Positions 1-10,916 of a stretch of 64,000 bases of DNA are shown here, piece by piece. This DNA is from Pollenia angustigena. Taxonomy: Eukaryota > Arthropoda > Insecta > Diptera > Polleniidae. Position 1 is the first letter of the stretch. Each line of letters starts with the position of its first letter. Under the pieces are notes generated by a model. It was not told the DNA's origin, searched no databases, and was given only the letters and a program-made list of their open reading frames with translations. The DNA is taken from positions 71,333,393 through 71,397,392 of the forward strand of contig OV884059.1 of assembly GCA_930367215.1 (NCBI GenBank), given 5' to 3'. The position numbers and the translations under genes were made by a program.

Positions 1-221
1 TCTATTTTAAAAATTATGGTATTATGGTATATTATGGAAAAATCAGCTGAACATGAATTTAATGGATCAAGCTGTTCAAATTTTAAAACAATTTGATATG
101 AAAGATATTTTAAAAGATTGAACAGTTTATATAGCAAAAGAGTAGGGATTTGTATATGCATTCAACAAAAAAGTGTGGTAGATTTTCAAAAAAAGATTAC
201 TGAAATACTCTTAAAATAAAT

Positions 222-320
222 AATGCTAAAAAATGCTAAATATGTAGTTGAAAAATGCTAAAAGAAATGCTAACTGCTAAATGAAAAATTTGCAGCAAAA
301 TCAGACAAAAAAATGCTAAA
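222..320. repeat. Short interspersed motif cluster, AAATGCTAAA
   Basis: The decamer AAATGCTAAA and close variants recur at least six times in about 100 bases. Clusters of a short motif like this are common in the subterminal regions of hAT-type elements, but no matching terminus was found here. The rest of 1-540 is AT-rich sequence in which I see nothing else. Confidence 0.5.
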
Positions 321-559
321 TCTAACTGCAAAAATGCCAAAATGGCCACGCTCTTTTAATCATTAAAATCATTAAAATGTAATGCCAAAACTTCCTTATA
401 AATGTTGCTGAAAATAAAAAGCCAACAAAACTGTTTACAAAAACCAAAACAGGCTTTTCGTGCTTTGGTTGCGCAAATTGGCAAGCAACAAAAATACAAG
501 TAAGAAGTGTTGCTAAAATTTTTTGTTTGCTGTTTTTTTTTCATCAATGTGAAAAAAAA

Positions 560-735
560 CTACAGAACATTAAAATATAATATATGTTTGTAAAACCACT
601 ACAAGTGTACTGTTTTATAACGAAAAATAGAACACTACAAAATGTCTGTTGCTTTAAAATAGTTATGAACGTTATTAGGGTTGTGTACTAATACACAAAC
701 ACTAAAAAAATAGAGGTCGTTTTTGGCTTTGTGTA
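560..735 (-). mobile_element. Degenerate copy of the hAT-like MITE found at 21789-22304
   Basis: Read on the minus strand, this stretch aligns with about 21835-21985: shared blocks include CACAAACACTAAAAAAATAG, GAACATTAAAATATAAT and a GGGTTGTGTA core in the same order. Termini are eroded and no TSD is visible. It is an older, partial member of the family. Bases 736-1045 hold nothing I can identify. Confidence 0.6.
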
Positions 736-1045
736 CAGTATGCTTAAAAATGTTTGGTTTATTTATGAACACTGTTGTTGATATTAAAATTGGCGACAAC
801 AACGTCTACAAAAGCTGCAATGCCATGACGAAATCTTGTGCTGGTAGATCCAAAATTAACCAATGGACCCATACAAATCCGCTTACCAAAATCCCTAAAA
901 GGCAAACAAATCTCATAAAGATGAAGTTTCCAATAACAAGGAATAGTCCTTTATTCGGCTATGCCAAATCTTTTATAACCTTCACTATGGTGCGATAAGT
1001 GCAGAAAGTTATATAAATAACGTTCTTTAGATATAAATAAATCAA

Positions 1046-1380
1046 TTTTGTACCACGCCCGATTCACCAATCGCGCCCATACTTTGTTGGATGTTGTGTA
1101 TTGATAACCAAGTTGCGTGTACCTAATTGCTCTTGACGTTCTTCAGATATACAGAAATCTATTATGTCTTAATACGGAAGATGACACGCCCATTTCTTCA
1201 ATCCAGCCCATATTTTTAGAGAGGTTGTCTATTAATAACCCAGCTATGTATACCAAATTTGGACAATATTTTGTTGTTCTTAAGATAATAAAAAAACTAT
1301 TTTGTGCCACGCCCACTTACCAATCGACCCCATATTTTGTGGAATGTTGTGTATTGATAGCCGAGATTTTTGTATGATTT
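1046..1380. repeat. About 127-bp tandem repeat, three degenerate units
   Basis: Three units begin with CACGCCC at 1054, 1185 and 1308 and each continues with a motif like CAATCGnnCCCATATTTTG and then GTTGTGTATTGATA. Unit spacing is 131 and 123 bp. The GGGCGTGG-type motif (reverse complement) also marks repeats near 7.1 kb and 33.4-33.8 kb, so these may derive from one dispersed family. Confidence 0.6.
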
Positions 1381-1399
1381 TTTATCGATAAGTAATGAA

Positions 1400-2607
1400 A
1401 TATTCGACAAGTTTTACATGAGATTTTTTTTAAGCTTTTGCTAAAAAAAAATTATAATTTGCCATTTATATGCATATTAATGTTTTCAAAGGCGAAATAT
1501 TTAATCTTGACCCACTGTATCACCGTCAATGTTCACATCTTCACAGAAAGTATTTAAAAATATTGTCTTACGAACAGTCCCATTGTGCACTGTAGGGTAT
1601 TTAGAAAAGACTCTCCAATTTAACACTTTCTTTTAGGCGTTAAAAAAAAGACAAACAAAATGTAAAAACAAAAACTTACATCTGTGTTTGAACAGCAAAC
1701 AATAACAACAAATAACAAACAAAGTACATACGAATATGTTCATATATTTTCAAAACGACATGCGTCAATTGTCACTTTAGACATTTTTCTAACCAACATT
1801 TCTTAGTTTCTGATGAGGATTCCTTTAGCACAACTCACAATAAACGCAAAATGATCAGTCCAGCCAGACAGATAGATGGACGGACGGACAATCAGTCATC
1901 TTATCCAAATTGTTAGTTAATAAACATTGACCATTTAACATTTGTTATTGTTGTTGTTGTTGTTGTTGCAAAAGTAGTTTTTTGCCTTATCTTTAAACCA
2001 TGTTAATAATCATTTTGACTTTATCGTTATTGTTGCTTTTAATATTATAATTTTTTTCTCGCTTTTTCCATCAAACAAATAATAAAATAAAAAAATAAAA
2101 CTATTTACAAACAAATAAAATAATAAAGTAGATAAAAAAAAAAATACAGCAACAACAACAACTGGCGTAAAAATTTTTTGAAAAAAAATTGCGATTTACT
2201 GAAAATTTGACACTTTACGGTTGGACAAATATTCAATTAATCTCCAGTAGGTTTGAGGTTAAATATCTTGTTGTAAATTTTATTTGTTGTTAGTTGCGGT
2301 TGCTGTTGCGGATTTTAGTGGCTGGATTGTGTTAATTTTTCCCGTCTCCAATCGTGCATAATTGTAAGAAATTTTTTGAATTTTTTTCTTCAAGTGTGAA
2401 ATCTAAATACTTTTTTTTTAATTCACTGCAGCATGTGACCTTTGAGAGGTGCGAATGAACACTTTCTTTTAATTAAACATTTAATAAGTTCACATTGCCT
2501 AAAGAAAAGTTTGTGTGAGTGTGTGTGTACTTAAGCTAGCGGTTAGTTTTGTTGCTTTAATTTTTTAAATACCTTCAACAAAGTGGATTTTTATGTTAAA
2601 CAACCAT
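1400..2607. other. Long stretch without recognised genes
   Basis: AT-rich DNA with a (TTG)n microsatellite at about 1944-1969 and several A or T runs. No open frame of convincing length, RNA gene or TIR pair was found. Confidence 0.5.
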
Positions 2608-2754
2608 TACAGGTATCCCTTGATTTACACGGTACTTTATTTACGCAATTTAGATATAACACGGATCAATAATAGTAACGTTTTTTTGAAATAGGCGCTT
2701 TTTTTACGCGTTTTAATAAAACACGCTCAAAAAATGATGGCAATTTTTTCAGCT

Positions 2755-3031
2755 ACCAGTAAATTTTTACTCTTCACTGAAAAAATTACAGTATTCAGCA
2801 AACTTTTACTAGTTACTGAAATAATGCAGTACTAAGCGAATTTCCCTCTTCTGAAATATATGCAAACAAATATATTTTACCTTAAAAAGTCTAAAAATTA
2901 ATTGACAATGCTTACAATATAACTTTTTTTTATTAAAATTCTTTTAAAAAGTGAATACTCATTTTTTTAGTAATCAGCAAAAATTTACTGAATATTGCCA
3001 TTATTTTAGTAACCAGTAAAATTTTACTGGT
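2755..3031. mobile_element. MITE with ACCAGTAAAATTTTACTG-type termini
   Basis: The left end, ACCAGTAAATTTTTACTC followed by a TTACTGAAATAATG-type block, matches the reverse complement of the right end (ACCAGTAAAATTTTACTGG, then TTACTAAAATAATGGCAATA). It lies inside the pogo-like element. I could not fix a TSD. Confidence 0.5.
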
Positions 3032-3437
3032 TTTTAATTAAATTCGTCTTGGTTTAGTTTGTTTTTGATTTGTTAACAATTTTCATAATTTTCTTATATT
3101 TTTGATTTTAAATATTCAACTACAATTTTTATTAAGGTTTTCGTTCTCCTGTAAAGTAAGGAAAATGTTAGTTAGGGCTTTTCTATATTAAAGTAACGAT
3201 ATGTATGTTTCAATTATTTTTTTTTTTATTCTTTTTTAATTCAATTATTTTATAAAGATATAACAACAAAGCTTTATACATATCGTTATAAAGAACTATC
3301 CTTTAATTTTTTAAAAGTAAAATATATTCAGTTCTATGTTCTTGATTTAACACGGTTTTAGAGCCCCGAAATGAAATTTAGTATGTATCTCATGTTTTGA
3401 TTTACGCTATATGTTAAATTTCTGGTCCCATAAACGG

Positions 3438-4756
3438 AATAAATCTGACATTGTTAATTATCGAGGGATTGCTAAACTAAGTATTATTCCAAAAACTTTT
3501 TGAAAATATGGTAACTGAATGCATTTCTCATCATGTATCATCTCTATTGTCATCTGCTCAACATGGTTTTCGAAAAGGCTACTCTACTACAACAAATCTA
3601 TTACAACTAACAACAATTATAAATCAGGGTTTTGTGCAACGAAAACAAACTGATATCGTATATACTGATTTTAGAAAGGCGTTTGACAAGGTAAACCATA
3701 AACTGCTCTTGAGAAAACTTAACACAATTGGATATTCAAACAACTCTCTTAAATGGATTGAGTCTTATTTATTAAATCGAAAACAATGTGTCCGTTTTAA
3801 AAACGTCACACCTAAATCGATAGATGTTTTATCTGGTGTACCACAAGGTAGTCATCTTGGACCATTGCTGTTTACCCTTTTTATCAATGATCTTTCGAAC
3901 GTGATAAGATTCTCTAAAGTTTTAATGTATGCGGATGATGTAAAAAATTTTCTCATTTTTAATAAATATGCAGATCACATTCTACTTCAACAAGACTTGG
4001 ACTCATTTCAGTCATGGTGTAATTTAAACTTGATGGAGCTTAACTTGAAAAAATGTAAGCATATGTCTTTCTTTAGAGGAAATCATATAAATGTACTTAA
4101 GTTATTCTTTGGGGAACTATCAGCTGGAAAATGTTGGTACAATTTTGGATCTAGGAGTTTTGTTGGACGCTAAGTTGAACTTTATTAAGCATATTTCCAT
4201 AACTGTTAATAAAGCACGGTGTATTCTTGGTTTTATCAAACGATGGGCTAAAGAATATAAAGACCCATATGTCACAAAGCAACTTTATGTTTCTCTCGTG
4301 AGACCCGACCTTGAATATGCATCTATAGTTTGGGATCCTTTATATTTGATTCACAGCAATTATATTGAATCCGTACAAAAACAATTTTTGTTATTCTGCC
4401 TTCGTGGTCTACAGTGGAACCCATTAGAACTTCCGTCATACATTAGCCGTCTTGCTCTTATCAAACTTCCAACTCTTAAAAGCCGAAGGACTATGTTGAA
4501 TGTGTCGTTTATATTAAATTTAATTAATGGTTATATTGTTTCTGATTTCCTGCTCGATAACATTACATTTAATGTTCCTCATCGTCCATCTCGACACTTC
4601 GAGTTGCTATCAATTAAATACTTCAGGACAAATTACGCAAATGCTGATCCATTTAGAAGGATGTGCAGTCAATTTAATAAATTTTATAAAGTTGTAGATT
4701 TTTCTTCAAATGCAAATATTATAAAAAGTAAAATTATCGTCTTATTAAACAATTAA
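3438..4756 (+). pseudogene. 5'-truncated non-LTR retrotransposon reverse transcriptase (CR1/Jockey-like), frameshifted
   Basis: Translation begins inside the RT domain at a motif like KSDIVNYRGI (about 3445) and runs through fingers and palm: QHGFRKGYSTT, TDFRKAFDKVNH (block with the first catalytic Asp), SGVPQGSHLGPLLF and the catalytic LMYADDV (YADD codons at 3928-3939). It then passes through thumb/C-terminal sequence with VSLVRPDLEYASIVWDP. Two lesions break it: a one-base insertion near 3500, just before the Met at 3508, and a frame change near 4085-4105. The reading switches there from the frame ending at 4173 to the one ending at 4756. The endonuclease and any ORF1 are absent. It is the same family as 50475-51660, so the two copies can be compared. 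The clade is judged from motif style only. Confidence 0.85.
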
Positions 4757-4860
4757 TAATTTTGTATTTTATTTGTATTAACTAGTATATGTTATTATAT
4801 TGTTTAACTGTCTGTAAGGATGTGATATCCATAGGCAAATTTGTAAATAAATGTACCAGT
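4757..4860 (+). other. 3' UTR and tail of the CR1-like fragment
   Basis: After the stop, a short AT-rich UTR contains GTAAGGATGTGATATCCAT, which matches GTAAGGATAATATCCAT in the second copy at about 51632. It ends in a TAAATAAATG-like tail, a degraded version of the (TAAA)n tail seen there. Confidence 0.6.
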
Positions 4861-5113
4861 CCTGAACATTGTTTTACGCGAATCTGATTTACACCTGCTT
4901 TCTTCGGTCCCAACAGACCGCGTAAATCGAGGGTTACCTGTATTTGGCATTCAGATTTTGGTGTATGAAAAAAAAAAAAAAGGTTTGCTAGCCACACACG
5001 ACTGCCTGCAAACATGTATGAGAAAAAAAAATTCAAGATTTAACTGCAAATTACAAAAAATGCTTAATATTTTGGTATAACTTTTTGCTGTTTTTCAACA
5101 GATGGCTCCACAT

Positions 5114-5905
5114 TAGGGTGGCAGCTAAATTTTACCTTTGTATTTTCAACATCTCCCGGGCGGAATATTGTGCCACATGGTCTAAAACTGATGTGGAAAA
5201 AAAATTCAGCCAAATCGCATAACTTTAACCCGTACCCCTTTGAAGTCAAAGTTCAAATGATAAAAAAAAATTTCCATACAAGCAAAAAAAATATCGTTTT
5301 TTTTTTTTTTTTTTAATATTAGTTTGCTTTATTAGCTTATTAACGACAAAAAGTCTCATTTCGATCGGATAAGATTTTCAGATTCTAAAGTGACTCCGAA
5401 AAAAAAATTTTAGGCTTGTGCCCTAACTCTAAAAATTTTCAAACAAAATTTTTTTTAGTTTTGATAAGCACACATTAAAGATTTTTTGTCAAAAAAAATG
5501 TTTAAAAAAACCTATTATTATGAGCGACAAAATATCTTTAATGTATGCTTGTCAAAACTAAAAAAAAAAATTTTGAAAATTTTTTAGAGTAAGCCCCTAA
5601 CAATCCTGAAAATTTTTTTTCAGAGTCACTTTTGAAACTGAAATTCTTGGCCGATCGAAATGAAATTTTTTGTTGTTAATAAGCTAATAAAGCTCACTAA
5701 TATTAAAAAATAAAACATAAAAAAATCGAAAAAAAATTTTTTGCTTGTATGGACAAATTTTTTTATCATTTGAACTTTGACCTCAAAGGGGCACGGGTTC
5801 AAATTTTTTCGACATCAATTTAAGACCATGTGGCACAATATTCCGCCCGGGAGACATCAATATTAATACAAAAAAATTGCTCGATACATGCTCGCTGCCA
5901 CCCTA
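5114..5905. mobile_element. 792-bp foldback hAT-like element with arms nearly meeting
   Basis: The ends are TAGGGTGGCAGC and GCTGCCACCCTA, flanked by a perfect 8-bp TSD CTCCACAT (5106-5113 and 5906-5913). The two halves are inverted copies of each other over almost the whole length. Examples are CCCGGGCGGAATATTGTGCC and its mirror near 5845, or TTTGAAGTCAAAGTTCAAAT and its mirror near 5780. The turn is near 5500. An 8-bp TSD and a TAGGG terminus fit hAT. There is no coding capacity, so this is a non-autonomous foldback element that should extrude as a hairpin of roughly 390-bp arms. Confidence 0.85.
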
Positions 5906-5913
5906 CTCCACAT

Positions 5914-6225
5914 GTTATCATAAACGCCATTTTTTTCGGAATGTTTAAATATCTGGCAACGATATTTAATAATTAGTCGATTGTGTTTTATTTCCTTTAT
6001 AAAAAAAAATCATAGTTTTTTTTTTTTTTTTTGTTTGCCTTGTGTTTGTACAAAAATAAAGCCATATTCTAGCCACTTACAATGATACACGATACGATGA
6101 AATTTGTCTTTAAATGGCGATGCTAGATACCTGTATATAAAACAAAAAACGCTGTTTTAAGGGCGAGGAAAAAACAATTTGTTTAAAGTTCTTCAAACTT
6201 ATTAAATATACCTTTTATCTAGAGC
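5914..6225. other. Unassigned AT-rich sequence
   Basis: Contains T runs and the phrase TTTAAATGGCGATGCTA, which resembles TTTAAATGGCAGCGCTA at 6409-6425. It probably belongs to the degenerate repeats that follow. No gene is seen. Confidence 0.4.
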
Positions 6226-6424
6226 GTGACTGATGGAAATTTTTTTTTTTTTTTTGGTTTGTATTGGCTTCTACCTGGTTTGATGTAATATGTATGTGAA
6301 AAATAAGTGGCGCCCAGAATTTGAGGTCGGATTAAAAAGTCAGCGAACGCAAACATTAAGCCACTGTCAAGCCGTGAACAACGATTTGCGACTTGATGAG
6401 ATCGGACTTTAAATGGCAGCGCTA

Positions 6425-7540
6425 CAACATATCGACGGCATATATTCAATACCCGCCATCCACCAAAATTCAACTGAAATTTTCAAATATTTTTATGGCG
6501 TATAGCGGTAATTGCACAGTAAGAAAAATATGTTTTTTTCCTCTAATATGTAATTTTATTAAATTAAGCATTTGTTTAACGTTTTTCTAACATAAAAGAA
6601 TTCAATAACAAAACAATAACAAACAAATAAACATAATTAAAAAAGGTAATTCAAATTGGACATTGTCACATTGCTCCTTATTACTTTGACTCCATCTGAA
6701 ATAAATTATCATAAAAGTAATGATATTCTGGTGGCTTCAAATCTTGAAGATGTTTCCATTTACTAGGCTGGATTGGTAACTGAGCAGTATGCAAATGCAT
6801 ATAATTTAACTGTTAATTTAACTGTTCTGCAACCCGATAATGATGTTAAAAAATTATTAAAAGACTATGCTTGAATTACGTATTCATGTTTTTTCTATGG
6901 GAGGTGGGCGTGATCAGGTATATATTTTCAGGAGCCCATTTTACAATTATAATATTTATTTTTTGTGAAAATTGAGTTGATGTATTAGAAATCAAGGCAG
7001 AAATCAAATTTCACACAAATGATTATGAGTGTTTCAAAATGATATGTGCCAAAAAACAATGCCATAGGTCAAAATTTAATTTTCACTTTGTATGGGAGGT
7101 GGGCGTAAAAGTGGGCGGATATTTTTTAAATATCACACAAATGATTACGAGTGAAAATTTAATTTTCACTTTGTATGGGAGGTGGGCGTTAAAGTGGGCG
7201 ATTCATTTCGAGTTTTCCATTTTTTTCTTGATTCAAACAAATGCCTATTTGCCAAGTTTCATTATCCTTCAACAACTTCTTCTATTTTTTGCCGCTCGTT
7301 CTATGAACTTCAACCAATGTGTGGCGTATGGCGGGTATTGCATTAAAAAAAAATCGTGCGGTTGATAGCGGTACCACAAATATTTAAAAAATAAAGAACT
7401 TATATTAATTTTTTTTTTTTCTGAAATTTTTGTCAGAGATAAAGCTGGCATCAGTGAACAATTTGCCATCAAAAAGTCATTTTCCAATAATTGGTGTATG
7501 GCGGGTATTGAATATAAGCCCTCGATATATAAAACCAAAG
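6425..7540. repeat. Degenerate inverted-repeat complex with GGCGGGTATTG arms
   Basis: About 45 bases at 6430-6475 (core CAATACCCGCCATCCACC) are the reverse complement of 7485-7535 (core GTATGGCGGGTATTGAATAT). A further direct copy of the second arm lies at 7321-7345 (GTGGCGTATGGCGGGTATTG). Between them, ATGGGAGGTGGGCG-type blocks recur at about 6897, 7098 and 7180, the last two in an 83-bp near-tandem arrangement. This looks like overlapping relics of a dispersed non-coding element rather than one intact unit. Confidence 0.5.
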
Positions 7541-7562
7541 TTTCTTGTTTTAGAAACTTCAT

Positions 7563-7820
7563 TGACATATCGACCCCTTTGCGCGAAATTATCGTATGTT
7601 ACAAAAACCAAATTTTAGAGGACAACCATTTTTCTCCTTTTGCTTCGCTTACAATATCAAAATGAAAATATACATTCAATTTTTGGAGCAACGAAATGGA
7701 ATTCGCCTACAATATTTTGTCAGGTGACGTCTCTTTGAATGTAGAACAAGTTTGCATCAAAAACTCAATTTCTAAAAAATTGGCATATACGATAATTTCG
7801 CGCAAAGTGTCGATATGTTT
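7563..7820. repeat. Inverted repeat with about 34-bp arms
   Basis: CATATCGACC...TTTGCGCGAAATTATCG (7565-7597) pairs with CGATAATTTCGCGCAAAG...GTCGATATG (7786-7818). The loop is about 190 bases. This could be a MITE end pair; no TSD was resolved. Confidence 0.55.
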
Positions 7821-9416
7821 AATTCTGGGGAGTGACTGGTCGACCCGGTCTAATGTACATACATACACACATTTTAAATTCAAAACTTTTTCTTGAATAG
7901 ACTTCTGTCGTAGAAATCGTTTTTGAAACAGCTGGTTTATTTCCTTTTTTTTGTCCAAAATTCTTAATAATGTGGCTTTGCGCTGCTAAAATCCCAATTC
8001 CATCTGTCTATCATGCTCCTTTATTTCTTTCCCCACAAGCTGTACGTTTAAAATCATTTCATAAAAAAATAACTCTTTATTTATTTTACACATGGAATAA
8101 ACAATATTTTATTCACAATCTTTTTCATTGAAATGGGTGCAATAACATTTGCATTTTTATAATAGAATGTCGAATATTTTTCCCACAAAATATTTAGAAA
8201 AAAAAAATTTTAACTCAATCTACATACATACATACATACAAGATTCCAAGCCGAAAGAAAGTTATTTCGTTGGTGTAAATTTGTAAATTGCAAATTCACG
8301 TTCTCTAAATAACTTTTATCTAAATTACCCAGAGTACATTTGGCAAAAATTGTTTGGTGTTGTTGGTTCAATGATGCCTACAAAGTCTATTATCATCCAC
8401 ATCATGATCGGCTGTGAATGTTTATTAGATATAAACAACAACACTAACAACAACAACAACATCTACCTCAAATAAGTTGGAATAGAGGCAGCAAAAACAA
8501 AAATTTTAACAAATGTGTTACAAAAACATTTGGAATTTTAATTTGTAACCGAAATAAATTGTTTAAATAAATATTTCAACTTTATTACTTTTTACACACA
8601 CACACAATTTCGAATGACTGACAGCCAAACGGTCTGACGAAAGCGAAAATTAACAAAAACACCGACTTTCGCACAAGTTGAATGGTTTGAAAATAAAATG
8701 TGAGTGTTGCGATTTCTTGGCCATTTTGCATAAAAGCGTTCATTCCATAACCAGCAATTTTATTTTATAAATACTTGTTAGATCAACAACAATTTAATTG
8801 AGTTTTTTTTTCTCAGTTTTGAATCTTTATAATTTGTAAATAAATAGAATGTTTAACTATTTGGCATGGAGAATAAATACATGATTTTTATTTTTATTAA
8901 TTCACTCTAAAAACAAATTTTTTATTTTTTTATTGCTGAAGTGGGACTACTAAAACATGCTACGAGCAAGCGCGTGTTAAACAGCTTGCATATCAATGCA
9001 TAAAAGAATGAATGAATGAATGAGTAACTGAGAGAGTGTGTTGGCGGTATGCGAGATATCAAATAAATACATTTTTTAAATAAGTGAGTCTTGCCGGAAT
9101 CCAAATTTAATTTTTCACAGGCAAAGCATCGAAATTATCAAAAATCTTAAAAATAACACAAAACAAATTTTGCGTTTCTACTAGTCTTTTCATACGGGAT
9201 TTCACAAAAATACCGGGGAATTAGTGCGGGAATTCTCGGGATTTTTTTTTTTATTTAATTATGGCAGCTTTACTGCTGATATAATTGTAAATAAGTTATG
9301 TCATTAAATAGATCTGAGCCGTTAGGCAAAAAGATCTTAAGTCTTTTGACGCATTTTGAGTTTTTGATTGGCTGTAATTAATTTTTTTTTGTTCTCTTTT
9401 GTTTGGTTTAAATCAC
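7821..9416. other. Long stretch without recognised genes
   Basis: AT-rich sequence with short microsatellites: (CATA)n near 8223-8241, (AAC)n near 8440-8461 and (GAAT)n near 9007-9022. I saw no TIR pair, RNA gene or credible coding frame. Confidence 0.5.
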
Positions 9417-9419
9417 TTA

Positions 9420-9744
9420 AGCTGGAGGTCCACACCACGCGTTACTCGCTTTTTCGCAGCATACGCAGCTGTCAAAAAAGTAGAATCTGTGTAGTTGTAC
9501 GTAGTAAGTTACATGCACAAAAGCGTAGATGCCTTGAGGCGAAAAGTAGGTTTACTTTCTACTTTTGTAAGCGTCACAAGCAGCGTTCGAACAAATCAGC
9601 TTATTTTGACAAATTAAATTTTATGTTTACTTGTGCTGCTGCTGCATAAAAAGCATTGCATGTAACTTGAAACGTAGAACGCAAGTAAGGTTATAAAAGC
9701 ATGCGCTGCGTGGAGGCGAAAACGCGTGGTATGGACCTCCAGCT
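9420..9744. mobile_element. 325-bp MITE, PIF/Harbinger-like (TTA duplication)
   Basis: Left end AGCTGGAGGTCCACACCACG and right end (reverse complement) AGCTGGAGGTCCATACCACG match over roughly 20 bases and remain similar further in (TTTTCGC, CGCAGC). The flanks are TTA at 9417-9419 and 9745-9747. A 3-bp TTA duplication is characteristic of PIF/Harbinger. There is no transposase. It lies directly beside the Charlie-like hAT that starts at 9757. Confidence 0.75.
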
Positions 9745-10159
9745 TTAAGTCTAGGACAGCGGTCACCAACTTCTTTTATTTGGGGTCCGTTTTTTAAAAA
9801 ATCACGACCGTCGCGGTCCGGAAGATAATAAACTGAACTATTTAAATAATATGTTTGGATACTGTATCAATGGTTAAATAAAACGAGTTGGTTTCGGTGC
9901 ATTATTTTATTAAATAATAAACAAATGCCATGAATAAAATGAAGTACATAAGTACTAGGGGTTTTTACAATATTAATGAGAAAAATTAAATATTTTGTCT
10001 TGGACTATCCGTCTTAAGTTTGAAGGAGTGATGGAAAATTCAGTACTATGGTACTATTTTCAGTACTTTTTCCTTTCAAAAATACCACGGAACCGCCACG
10101 TTCGTTTTAGTACTCTTTTTGTCATGCTTCTTCTTTAGAAATTAAGCGTTGATTTTTTT

Positions 10160-10425
10160 AACATTGAGTCGTCAACAAAAAGTAGTAACTCCGACTCCAA
10201 CCGCTGAAATTCAAACTCCGACTCCTAATCTAACCCTAATGCTAAATGTATATGAGACTGGTTCTTATTTTGTTAAATGGTTAAATAAAGCAAAAAAAAA
10301 AAAGATTCAGCAAAAGTTTCGAATCAATATTTTTAATATTGCATTTTTAAATTTTTTACGCCGAAAAATCCGGTACAAAAACCTTAACTACGACTCTACA
10401 GCTTCGACTCCACAGCCCTGTTTAC
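10160..10425. repeat. ACTCCGACTCC-rich segment, possible further MITE relic
   Basis: CTCCGACTCC occurs near 10189 and 10217, and CTTCGACTCCACAGCCCTG near 10401. In reverse complement the last piece reads CAGGGCTGTGGAGTCG, a terminus style I associate with hAT MITEs. A matching opposite end and TSD were not found, so the boundaries are only approximate. Confidence 0.35.
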
Positions 10426-10916
10426 AACATTGCCTACACAAAATTTATTATTATCAAAAGGTTATGGCAACACTGCTTGTTGGCATATTTTAATTTTAGA
10501 TATCCTCATCAGAATTTTGCTGTTGAAATTTATCTCGGTCCATAAATGGCTTTTTTTTTTGTTCGGTTTGTGCTTTGTTGTGATACAGACGTGTATTTTA
10601 GCCCCGCATACAATTTGAACTATTAATTAATCACATTTGATTTTGTAATCTAAGCAGCGAATGGACGCTTAAAAAAACAAAATAATATATTTTGTTAATT
10701 AAATTATTTAACATAATAGTGAACAATTTAAAACGATCAAATTAAATAAAATAAATCAGTAAAAATATATATGTACGTATGAATGTTCATACATGTGTAT
10801 ACATATTCTGAAAAAAACATTTAAATTCTGGTTTTTCTTTTGTTGTTGTAAAATACAATAAATAATAAAAATATTAAAGCAAAGCAAAACGGTGAAAAAC
10901 AAAAACAACTCTTTGC

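Larger units (their letters stand above)
2610..4940. mobile_element. pogo/Tigger-like TIR element, interrupted
   Basis: The left end reads CAGGTATCCCTTGATTTAC and the right end, read in reverse complement, CAGGTAACCCTCGATTTACG. Both are immediately flanked by TA (2608-2609 and 4941-4942), the target duplication of Tc1/mariner and pogo elements. Long termini starting CAGGTA are typical of pogo/Tigger relatives. No transposase frame is left. The body is split by a MITE (2755-3031) and an RT fragment (about 3438-4860), so the element without them is roughly 630 bp. The TIR pair and TA are seen; the family is inferred. Confidence 0.65.

Noticed and set aside
723..1377. Short plus-strand frames of 86-91 codons
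   Set aside because: They cover the degenerate MITE and the tandem repeat and show no protein motif.
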